In this document: piece after piece, positions 1 through 5,732 of the stretch
Numbering within the stretch: the stretch's first letter is position 1
How the letters are laid out: every line of letters begins with the position of its first letter
Origin: an uncultured Alphaproteobacteria bacterium
GTDB lineage: Bacteria; Pseudomonadota; Alphaproteobacteria; Micavibrionales; Micavibrionaceae
DNA length: 7,065 bases
Reading direction: 5' to 3'
Assembly (NCBI GenBank): GCA_937128575.1
Contig: CAKZMN010000214.1
Location: 1 to 7,065 of the forward strand
Program-made: the position numbers and the translations under genes
Notes under the pieces: model-generated
Seen by the model: the letters and a program-made list of their open reading frames with translations, nothing else
Databases searched by the model: none
Told to the model about the DNA's origin: nothing

Positions 1-37
1 TTCTTTTCTTTTATTTGAATACAAGCCAACCAACAAC

Positions 38-265
38 ATGGTAGTGAGTAACATTAAAAGGGTCTGTTTTTTCATTGATAATGGCTTACTTAGAAAAGAT
101 GAATATGATGAAGTCCTAGATTCCTACGAAGGAATGGGACTGAATATCAAAGGTGTGGATTCTAAGCACAGATTCTGGGATAAACTCAAAGGAATTTCTG
201 ATCCAGAGAAGAAAAGAAAAGCTAGCCATAGGCGCTTTAATAAATTTGATGTTTGCGTTTGGTAA
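38..265 (+). pseudogene. Internal fragment of GMP synthetase (guaA), ATP-pyrophosphatase domain, probably decayed
   Basis: The 75-codon frame matches the part of GMP synthase just after the P-loop. Residues 9-19 read [11 protein letters not shown] (family pattern CVFVDNGLLR), residues 33-41 MGLNIKGVD, and residues 52-61 [10 protein letters not shown] (family pattern GxxDPExKRKxIG). GMP synthase aminates XMP to GMP and is normally over 500 residues, so this is roughly a tenth of it. The SGGVDS P-loop that should lie about 25 residues earlier is absent: bases 1-61 give unrelated residues in this frame and early stops in the other two. After A62 (221-223) similarity ends in this frame, but Ile-Gly-Ala-Leu resumes in another frame at 228-239, suggesting a frameshift. 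The ATG at 38 has no Shine-Dalgarno, and the frame stays open to the window edge, so the start is arbitrary. The homology is recognised from motif memory, not from a search. A short expressed peptide cannot be excluded. Confidence 0.6.
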
Positions 266-286
266 AGCGTGTATAGTTTCTATATG

Positions 287-291
287 AGGAG
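287..291 (+). promoter_or_regulatory. Ribosome binding site of the DUF1150 gene
   Basis: AGGAG lies five bases before the ATG at 297. It fixes the start and shows that the gene is translated independently of the upstream guaA fragment. A TATAGT at 272-277 could be a -10 box, but no good -35 stands 16-18 bases before it, so I do not call a promoter. Confidence 0.65.
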
Positions 292-296
292 CATTA

Positions 297-542
297 ATGA
301 CACATAAAATTTTAGATGCAGATTTGACCAAGCCGTCCGATCTATTGCGCGATCTTTCATCGCAGGACTTCCTTAATTTTGGCGCTCAACAGATTGCCTA
401 TATCCGTAAAGTTGACGTAGACGGCGCGGAGGCTTTTGCTGTTCATGACGCCGATGGTACGCCGCTATCCGTTATGGATACGCTGGATTCGGCCATGGTT
501 GTTGCGCGCTATAACGATTTAGAGCCCGCGACGGTTCATTAA
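297..542 (+). CDS. DUF1150 family protein
   Basis: This is a complete 81-residue protein of the small acidic DUF1150 family, found in Alphaproteobacteria and of unknown function. The recognisable family core is FGAQQIAYIRKV (residues about 28-39), followed by a Gly-Ala-Glu-Ala-Phe-Ala-Val-His-Asp-Ala-Asp-Gly-Thr segment and a C-terminus ending in DLEPATVH. There is no signal peptide or membrane segment, so it is probably cytoplasmic. The start is set by AGGAG five bases upstream. In many relatives this gene sits directly behind a small heat-shock protein (Hsp20) gene. Here the upstream neighbour is instead an AT-rich stretch with a guaA remnant. It ends 20 bases before the convergent ptsN stop, and no terminator hairpin is visible in that gap. 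The family call is from memory of its conserved pattern. Confidence 0.82.
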   Translation: MTHKILDADLTKPSDLLRDLSSQDFLNFGAQQIAYIRKVDVDGAEAFAVHDADGTPLSVMDTLDSAMVVARYNDLEPATVH

Positions 543-562
543 TTCAAATATATATTTAAGAT

Positions 563-1024
563 TTAAGCGGCGAGGAGCCAGCCATCCGGGTTTTCGAACA
601 AGGATTGCATTGTTTCCTCGTCCTTTGCATCGCGCAATTTGTAGCATAAATCTTCGTTCTTAAATGCGCGTGAGATGCGTGACAAGCCGCGCAAGTGCAA
701 TCCGCCGTGATCTTCGGGGGAGATTAGAATGCAAACCAGATCCACGTCTTGCTCATCTGCTGCGCTAAACTTTATTGGGTTTTTAAGTGTGGCTAGGCCG
801 ACATAGCGCCCTGACACAGCGGGTGTTTTAAAATGTGCAACAGCCACGCCATCGCCAATTTCTGAGCTTGATTGTTGTTCTTGTTCACATAATCTGGCGA
901 ATAATAGATCTTCGGAGCAGCCTGTTACAAAGCTTGCCTTTTGCGCCAGTGCACGCAGAACTTGTTCTTTGTTGCCCGCCTTTAATTGGGGCACAGCTGT
1001 ATCAATTTGAATTGTATAAGGCAT
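563..1024 (-). CDS. ptsN: Nitrogen-regulatory PTS enzyme IIA (EIIA-Ntr), divergent
   Basis: This 153-residue protein has the size of a single EIIA fructose/mannitol-type domain. EIIA-Ntr takes phosphate from EI-Ntr/NPr and regulates potassium transport, nitrogen and stress functions in the cytoplasm. The phosphorylatable histidine is H64 in GDGVAVAHFKTP (residues 57-68), and the second conserved histidine is H110 in SPEDHGGLHLRGLSRISRAF (102-121). VDLVCIL (94-100) is the usual core strand. The surroundings of H64 are atypical: most PtsN proteins have PHGK where this one has AHFK. The ATG at 1024 has AAGGGG (1034-1039) nine bases upstream. Location next to rpoN and hpf supports EIIA-Ntr over a sugar-specific EIIA, but a terminator and 242 bases separate it from hpf. 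A more distant EIIA-type paralogue remains possible. Confidence 0.82.
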   Translation of the reverse strand: MPYTIQIDTAVPQLKAGNKEQVLRALAQKASFVTGCSEDLLFARLCEQEQQSSSEIGDGVAVAHFKTPAVSGRYVGLATLKNPIKFSAADEQDVDLVCILISPEDHGGLHLRGLSRISRAFKNEDLCYKLRDAKDEETMQSLFENPDGWLLAA

Positions 1025-1204
1025 AGCGGAATACCCCTTTTTATAAATTTCTTAAATACTGCACAGACGTTTTATCTGCCGCTTACCTACACTCTAAATT
1101 TAAAGAAATCCAGAAAAAAATGGGCTGAAATACCTTTTTTATGCACTGGTTAACATAGGGATACTGCTAATTCTTTGTTATTACATTAAAAATTTTAGGG
1201 ATAT
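1025..1204 (-). promoter_or_regulatory. Upstream region of ptsN, presumed promoter not resolved
   Basis: This AT-rich non-coding stretch lies between the hpf terminator and ptsN. Because the terminator should stop read-through, the ptsN promoter is expected here. I see the AAGGGG ribosome site at 1034-1039 and several weak AT-rich -10-like hexamers, but no pair of boxes with good match and spacing, and no sigma-54 TGGC-N8-TGC element. An A-run and a T-run at about 1113-1140 could pair, but the GC part of that stem is too weak to call a terminator. Confidence 0.35.
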
Positions 1205-1237
1205 AAAAAACGCGCCCAATGAACGGAGCGCGTTTTT
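1205..1237 (-). terminator. Rho-independent terminator of the hpf transcript, possibly bidirectional
   Basis: CGCGC at 1211-1215 pairs with GCGCG at 1228-1232. The stem is extended outward by five A-T pairs (1206-1210 with 1233-1237) and inward by two C-G pairs around a one-base bulge. Read on the minus strand it lies about 30 bases past the hpf stop and ends in a run of six T. Read on the plus strand it ends in five T, so it could also stop transcription arriving from the ptsN side. Confidence 0.85.
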
Positions 1238-1266
1238 ATTTGTTATATATGCTGGAGGATTCGCCC

Positions 1267-1866
1267 TTATTTTTGGGGGTCTACCCATCCAATATTGCCG
1301 TCTGGGCGGCGATAAATCATGTTCAGACCATTATGGCTGGCATTGCGGAACATTAGCGCGGGCTCCTTTGATAGCTCTAGGCGCATGACCGCATCCGATA
1401 CTGTAATGGTCTCAATTTCTTTTTCGATCTCTGCAATGATCGCGGGATCATCTGTTTGTGGCTCGTCATCATTGGCCTGCACTTCTTCTGTTTCTGGTGC
1501 GGAGGCGAGTACGTAATCGCGCGCTTTTATGATCTCGGCTTCTGGTGTGTGATCCTGACGTCCGTGATTTTCGCGTAATTTACGCTTATAACGGCGCAGC
1601 TGTTTACCGACCTTATCGGCTGCAGATTCGAATGAAGCATAAGGATCGGCGGTAATGGCGTCGGCAACAACCATGATGTTTTTACCCATCTGGATTGAGA
1701 TGTGGGCTTTGGTCTGTTTGTGGCCGTGGCCCTCGCGTGAAAATGTCACGGTTGCGAATGTCGCGTGATTGAAATATTTCTGATTTAGATCTTCTATTTT
1801 GTCACTAACGTGGGTGCGCAGCGCGTCTCCAACGTCAATTTGTTTTCCATGAACAGCTAGTTCCAT
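1267..1866 (-). CDS. hpf: Long-form ribosome hibernation promoting factor
   Basis: This 199-residue protein has two domains, the architecture of long HPF. The N-terminal S30AE/RaiA domain (about 1-105) starts MELAVHGKQIDVGDALRTHV and contains the basic ribosome-contact stretch KQLRRYKRKLRE (88-99). An acidic linker (about 120-145) leads to the C-terminal dimerisation domain (about 150-197), with the family pattern MRLELSKEPALMFRNASHNG (161-180) and a Gly-Trp-Val-Asp end. Long HPF binds the 30S subunit and pairs 70S ribosomes into inactive 100S dimers in stationary phase or starvation. The ATG at 1866 is supported by GGAG nine bases upstream (1876-1879). It follows rpoN by 89 bases, a gap holding a possible promoter of its own, and it is the last gene before a strong terminator. 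Confidence 0.95.
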   Translation of the reverse strand: MELAVHGKQIDVGDALRTHVSDKIEDLNQKYFNHATFATVTFSREGHGHKQTKAHISIQMGKNIMVVADAITADPYASFESAADKVGKQLRRYKRKLRENHGRQDHTPEAEIIKARDYVLASAPETEEVQANDDEPQTDDPAIIAEIEKEIETITVSDAVMRLELSKEPALMFRNASHNGLNMIYRRPDGNIGWVDPQK

Positions 1867-1902
1867 GCGTATATTCTCCAGTTATTTATTTCAATTTGAG
1901 TA

Positions 1903-1940
1903 TGATTTCAGTATAGCACGAAAATTAAATAAAGGGCGCA
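1903..1940 (-). promoter_or_regulatory. Possible promoter of hpf
   Basis: In the 89-base gap behind rpoN the minus strand carries TATACT (plus-strand 1910-1915), a near-consensus -10 with TG-like context upstream. This would give a leader of about 37 bases before the hpf ATG. No good -35 lies 16-18 bases upstream; the sequence there is a GC-rich then T/A-rich stretch. The call rests on the -10 alone. Confidence 0.3.
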
Positions 1941-1955
1941 TAATCTTAGGCGCGC

Positions 1956-3419
1956 TTATAGATTTTTTTTCTGTTTTCGTCTTTGTACTGATGATGGAAT
2001 GCGCAGGGCTTCACGATATTTTGCGACTGTGCGGCGCGCGATATCGATGCCTTCTTCTTTTAAAAGGGCAACAATTTTATCATCAGACAGCACCTTTTTG
2101 GTGTCTTCTTCATCAATTAATGTTTTGACGCGCGCCTTAACGGACTCGGATGAATGGGTTGATCCATCCGCGCTTTCTAGGGCGGTGGAGAAGAAGAATT
2201 TGAGTTCGAATAGGCCGCGGGGCGTGCCGATATATTTGTTGGTTGTCACGCGGCTGACGGTGCTTTCATGCATTTCAATTTCTTCGGCGATATGCTTCAG
2301 CGTCAGGGGGCGCAGGAATTCAATGCCGTAATTAAAGAACCCATCTTGCTGCTCCACGATTTCACCGGCGACCTTTAAAATGGTTTGTGCGCGTTGATCC
2401 ATGGCACGTACCAGCCAATTGGCGGAGTTCAATTGTTCGTTCAGATATTCTTTATCTTTCTTCTGCGTCGCGTGACCGGATACTTCCGTATAATATTCGC
2501 GGTTTACCAAAACGCGGGGCAGGGTTTCGCTATTAAGCTCCACGCGCCAGCCGCCGCCCAAGTTTTTTGGCAATTTTTTCATCAAGACATCCGGCACCGC
2601 GGTTTGCACCACAAGGTGATCAAACTCGCCCGCGGGTTTTGGATTTAGCGCTTGGATTTCTTCGATCATATCGCGGATGTACGTGTTGTTGACCCCGCAT
2701 GTATCTGCTAGTTTTTTGAAATCATGGTCGGCGAGAATATCCAAATTTTGCAATAATGTTTGCATGGGTTCATCAAGTTGATTGCGCTCTTCCAATTGTA
2801 ACGCGAGACATTCGCTAAGGTCGGCGGCGAATACGCCCGTAGGGTCAAAGCCGCGCAGGATGGGCATTAAATTTTCTATGCGCTCTAGAGAACAGCCAAA
2901 TTGTTCTGCGAGTTCTTCATGATTGCCGCGCATATATCCGGCCTCGTCCAACTGGTCGATCAGCAGACCACCAACCATGCGGTCGCGGCTATCGCTGCAG
3001 GCGACGAATAATTGCTCGTTCAAATGTTCACGCAGGGTTTCTGGGCGGCTCATGCGGTTTTCAAAGCTCATATCCGCATCTTCAAATTTTACATTTCCAC
3101 CCGATCCCATATCAGCCATAGAGGAGCCACCATCAAAATCGCTGGTTTTATTCTGGTTGTCTGTTTCATCATTGGTGATGGCGTTATCGAATTGTTCTTC
3201 GATGTTATCTTTTGTTTCTGGCTGCTGTTCATCCAGCGAGCTTTCGGGCGCCTCGGATTCTGCCTTTTCCAACAATGGGTTTTGCGCAAGCTCTTCTTCT
3301 ACAAACTCGGCCAGTTCGACATTATTCAATTGCAAAAGCTTGATGGCTTGTTGCAATTGTTGGGTCATCACAAGGCTTTGTGATTGCGTAAGATTTAGAC
3401 TTTGGGTGATTTTACTCAT
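1956..3419 (-). CDS. rpoN: RNA polymerase sigma-54 factor
   Basis: This 487-residue sigma-54 directs RNA polymerase to -24/-12 promoters and needs AAA+ activators. Region I (about 1-50) has the activator-response sequence with MTQQLQQAIKLLQL (18-31) and LAQNPLLE (44-51). Region II (about 51-120) is a strongly acidic, low-complexity linker. The core-binding domain follows (about 125-310) with LRGFDPTGVFAADLSECL (188-205). The helix-turn-helix is around LKHIAEEIEMHESTVSRVT (374-392). The diagnostic RpoN box ARRTVAKYRE is at 461-470, followed by IPSSVQRR. Length and all domains are normal. The ATG at 3419 gives the canonical N-terminus, and an in-frame stop four codons upstream excludes an earlier start. 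No Shine-Dalgarno is visible. It begins 43 bases after lptB and probably shares its transcript. Confidence 0.97.
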   Translation of the reverse strand: MSKITQSLNLTQSQSLVMTQQLQQAIKLLQLNNVELAEFVEEELAQNPLLEKAESEAPESSLDEQQPETKDNIEEQFDNAITNDETDNQNKTSDFDGGSSMADMGSGGNVKFEDADMSFENRMSRPETLREHLNEQLFVACSDSRDRMVGGLLIDQLDEAGYMRGNHEELAEQFGCSLERIENLMPILRGFDPTGVFAADLSECLALQLEERNQLDEPMQTLLQNLDILADHDFKKLADTCGVNNTYIRDMIEEIQALNPKPAGEFDHLVVQTAVPDVLMKKLPKNLGGGWRVELNSETLPRVLVNREYYTEVSGHATQKKDKEYLNEQLNSANWLVRAMDQRAQTILKVAGEIVEQQDGFFNYGIEFLRPLTLKHIAEEIEMHESTVSRVTTNKYIGTPRGLFELKFFFSTALESADGSTHSSESVKARVKTLIDEEDTKKVLSDDKIVALLKEEGIDIARRTVAKYREALRIPSSVQRRKQKKNL

Positions 3420-3462
3420 GTTTTTATTTTAGCATGAGTAGAGGGGATTTAAGAACATGATT

Positions 3463-4230
3463 TTACAGTTTAAATGTATCGCCCAGATAAACGCGGCGCA
3501 CATCGTCATTATCGATAATTTCTTCTGGATGGCCTTCCATCAGAACTTTACCATCATGTAAAATATAGGCGCGATCAACGATGCCTAAACAGTCGCGTAC
3601 ATTATGATCGGTGATTAAAACGCCGATGCCGCGATCTTTTAGATGTAGAATCAAATTACGAATATCAGCCACTGCAATGGGATCGATACCGGCGAGAGGC
3701 TCATCTAATAATATAAATTCGGGGCGCGCGGCCAGCGCTCTTGCAATTTCAACGCGGCGGCGCTCACCACCCGATAGGGCGACTGAGGGGGTGCGGCGTA
3801 GATGCTCTACGCTAAATTCAGCCAATAAATCTTCCAGCAATAATTCTTGGTCATCTTGGTTTAAGTCTTGGGATTCAATCACGGCGCGCAAATTATCTTC
3901 AACGCTTAGGCCGCGGAAAATTGAAGATTCCTGCGGCAAGTATCCGATGCCGAGCCGAGATCTTCGATACATAGGCAAGGTGGTGATGTCTTGGCCATCT
4001 AGCAAGATGTAGCCGCCATCGGCGCCAATTAGGCCGGTAATCATGTAGAAACATGTTGTTTTACCCGCGCCGTTTGGGCCGAGTAAAGCCACGGCTTCGC
4101 CGCGCTGGATCTGAAAAGAGACGTCGCGCAGAACCGGGCGCTTTTTATAGCTCTTGGATAGATGCTGCGCCGTCAGGCCCTTGGGCACTTCTTTGATGCG
4201 CGGTTTCTTTGGAATGACATTGTCGGACAT
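3463..4230 (-). CDS. lptB: LPS export ABC transporter ATP-binding protein LptB
   Basis: This 255-residue ABC ATPase energises the LptB2FGC complex that pulls LPS from the inner membrane and pushes it along the Lpt bridge. Walker A is GPNGAGKT (51-58), the Q-loop lies in YLPQESSIFRGLSV (98-110, with Q100), the signature is LSGGE (152-156), Walker B is FILLDE (172-177), the D-loop is AGID (180-183) and the switch histidine is H209 in ITDHNVRD. The YLPQ...SIFR..SV.DN segment is the LptB form of the Q-loop region, distinguishing it from branched-chain amino acid ATPases. The N-terminus is about 15 residues longer than in E. coli LptB. The ATG at 4230 lies 23 bases after the LysE-family stop. A GAGAG eleven bases upstream is a modest ribosome site. 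Confidence 0.96.
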   Translation of the reverse strand: MSDNVIPKKPRIKEVPKGLTAQHLSKSYKKRPVLRDVSFQIQRGEAVALLGPNGAGKTTCFYMITGLIGADGGYILLDGQDITTLPMYRRSRLGIGYLPQESSIFRGLSVEDNLRAVIESQDLNQDDQELLLEDLLAEFSVEHLRRTPSVALSGGERRRVEIARALAARPEFILLDEPLAGIDPIAVADIRNLILHLKDRGIGVLITDHNVRDCLGIVDRAYILHDGKVLMEGHPEEIIDNDDVRRVYLGDTFKL

Positions 4231-4253
4231 GGGTGTTTAAACTCTCACTAACT

Positions 4254-4892
4254 TTACATAGCCAATCGTATACCAAGCGCCACCAGCAATCCACCACAAA
4301 TGCGATCGATCCATTGTGAAAATTTGGTGAATTTTTCTTTGATGCGGCGATGGCTGAGTATGAAGGTGAGGCCAATCCACCAACCAAGCTCAACGAGCGT
4401 TACCGTTAGGCCATATAATGCTAGCGTCCATAGCGGGGCATTGGGCGTTATAAATTGCGCAAATACGGCTGTAAAATATACGAGAGCCTTTGGGTTTAGA
4501 ATTTGTGCAATGAAGGCGGCTGTGAACGCTTGCCATTTTTTCTTGCCTGAGATGGCAATGTCTCGCGCTATATCCATGCTGTCTAAAGATGCAGGGGGCA
4601 TTGATGATTTTGAGCGTAGGCCCTTTATGCCGATATAGATGAGATAGGCCGCGCCTGCATAGCGCAAAAAGACCATGACATCCTTCGATCCGGCGAGGAC
4701 AACGGCGAGCCCAGCCATAACAGCGAATGCATATAGCGCGACGCCCATTGAAAGACCTAGAGCGGTGTATAGGCCGTATGTTCGTCCGTGGGCGAGGGTT
4801 GATTTTACTTGAAGAACAAACGCCGGGCCGGGTGATATAGCGGCAATGCTCTGCAGGCCCGCAAGTGCGAGCCATTTATACAAAAATTCCAT
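4254..4892 (-). CDS. LysE/RhtB-family amino acid exporter
   Basis: This 212-residue inner-membrane protein has the usual length of LysE/RhtB exporters, which expel amino acids or related small metabolites using the proton gradient. It shows about six hydrophobic segments (roughly 5-25, 40-63, 68-90, 121-143, 150-178, 196-211) and the two family hallmarks: SPGPAFVLQVK (20-30) and ILNPKALVYFTAVFAQF (131-147). A polar loop (about 91-119) separates segments 3 and 4, as in relatives. The substrate cannot be told. The ATG at 4892 is three bases after the lptA stop, and its ribosome site GAGGAG is formed by the last two sense codons of lptA, so it should be translationally coupled. Its position between lptA and lptB is unusual, since these are normally adjacent in Alphaproteobacteria. 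Base composition looks like its neighbours. Confidence 0.9.
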   Translation of the reverse strand: MEFLYKWLALAGLQSIAAISPGPAFVLQVKSTLAHGRTYGLYTALGLSMGVALYAFAVMAGLAVVLAGSKDVMVFLRYAGAAYLIYIGIKGLRSKSSMPPASLDSMDIARDIAISGKKKWQAFTAAFIAQILNPKALVYFTAVFAQFITPNAPLWTLALYGLTVTLVELGWWIGLTFILSHRRIKEKFTKFSQWIDRICGGLLVALGIRLAM

Positions 4893-4895
4893 CGC

Positions 4896-5726
4896 TTACT
4901 CCTCAGGGGTTTTTTCGCTGCCGGGGTAGAAAACGCCGCGTACGCGCTGGCCGGTTTTGTTATTGCCGAACATGCGGCTGGTGTTGGTGGTTAGATCAAC
5001 CTCAGCCTTGTCCCCTTGCAGGATATTCGGCCCGCGCTTGATGGTTACATTACCGGTTAGATCGGCCTTGTTTGTGCTGGATTTATAAATGCCGTAGCCG
5101 CCTGTCACGACCTCGGTTGGTGTCGTGATGACTACGTTGCCTATGGCCTCTAGGGAGTGCAGGACGCGGTCGCCTTTTTCATCTTCCTTCATAATGGCGG
5201 ATATTTTATCGGCCTCCAGCGTGTCTGTACCGCCCTGTAATTTAGGGCGAACAATTTTTGCGCGCCCAAAGGCTTCTAAGCGACCATCTTCTACCCAATA
5301 TTCAAATTTGTCTTTGGCGGTTACGGTTTGATCTTTGGAGGTCATACGCAAATTATCGCCGGTCATAACGGCCTTGCCCAAATCAATTTCATATATGGCA
5401 TCTTCGCCATAGGCTTTGCTCTCTTTGGAGGTAATGATCACGCCGCCCGCGGCATTCATTTTATATATTTCCATGCTGGAGCCATTGGCGTCGCGGTAAT
5501 TTGCGGTCAGGGTTTCTGAGTCAATGGATACATCGCCTTGCTTTGCGCGGGCGTTACTGCGGGCGATGAAGACCTTGTCGTTTCTGTGCCACTCAAGGGA
5601 TTTGTCCGCGGTTATTTCAACGGGCTCGTCGCTATTGCCGCCGGGCACAACGCTTTGCGCGCTGGCGCTTAAGGGGGCGCTTAAAATGGCGATTGCTGCG
5701 AGCAATAAAAGATGTGATGTGTTCAT
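4896..5726 (-). CDS. lptA: Periplasmic LPS transport protein LptA
   Basis: This 276-residue OstA/LptA-fold protein forms the periplasmic beta-jellyroll bridge carrying LPS from LptC to LptD. A signal peptide is clear: hydrophobic core LLLLAAIAIL (6-15) and a cleavage motif ASA-Q between residues 23 and 24. The OstA domain starts at EPVEITADKSLEWHRNDKVF (about 34-53), and the repeating beta-strand pattern continues to about residue 260 (GNVVITTPTEVVTGGYGIY, then GNVTIKRGPNILQGDKAEVDL). The protein is about 90 residues longer than E. coli LptA (185), apparently through extra OstA-like strands rather than a foreign domain. The ATG at 5726 is six bases after the lptC stop. An AAGGG lies rather far upstream (13 bases), so coupling to lptC may aid initiation. 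Confidence 0.93.
   Translation of the reverse strand: MNTSHLLLLAAIAILSAPLSASAQSVVPGGNSDEPVEITADKSLEWHRNDKVFIARSNARAKQGDVSIDSETLTANYRDANGSSMEIYKMNAAGGVIITSKESKAYGEDAIYEIDLGKAVMTGDNLRMTSKDQTVTAKDKFEYWVEDGRLEAFGRAKIVRPKLQGGTDTLEADKISAIMKEDEKGDRVLHSLEAIGNVVITTPTEVVTGGYGIYKSSTNKADLTGNVTIKRGPNILQGDKAEVDLTTNTSRMFGNNKTGQRVRGVFYPGSEKTPEE
4899..4904 (-). promoter_or_regulatory. Ribosome binding site of the LysE-family gene inside the lptA end
   Basis: Minus-strand GAGGAG is the final pair of Glu codons of lptA. It is followed by TAA GCG and then the ATG at 4892, giving an ideal six-base spacing. Ribosomes finishing lptA therefore stop directly at the start region of the next gene, as expected for translational coupling. 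Confidence 0.8.
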
Positions 5727-5732
5727 GAGCTG

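Noticed and set aside
1..296. Possible genomic-island attachment site at guaA
   Set aside because: Known islands use the 3' end of an intact guaA. This fragment is from the middle of the gene, and no integrase or flanking repeat is visible.
1113..1140. A-run and T-run flanking GGG/CC that could form a second hairpin before ptsN
   Set aside because: Pairing beyond the A-T runs is only two G-C pairs with a bulge, so it is too weak to call a terminator or attenuator.
1025..1266. Small RNA or sigma-54 promoter in the hpf-ptsN gap
   Set aside because: No TGGC-N8-TGC element and no convincing promoter paired with the terminator could be found by eye on either strand.
1930..1956. GC-rich GCGC repeats just after the rpoN stop, possible rpoN terminator
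   Set aside because: The GCGC blocks give at most a four-pair stem with mismatched flanks and no clean T-tract. rpoN to hpf read-through remains likely.
2923..3432. Long plus-strand open frame opposite rpoN
   Set aside because: It lies antisense to a clearly coding rpoN, is rich in Ser/Cys/Leu as expected of a shadow frame, and shows no family motif or ribosome site.
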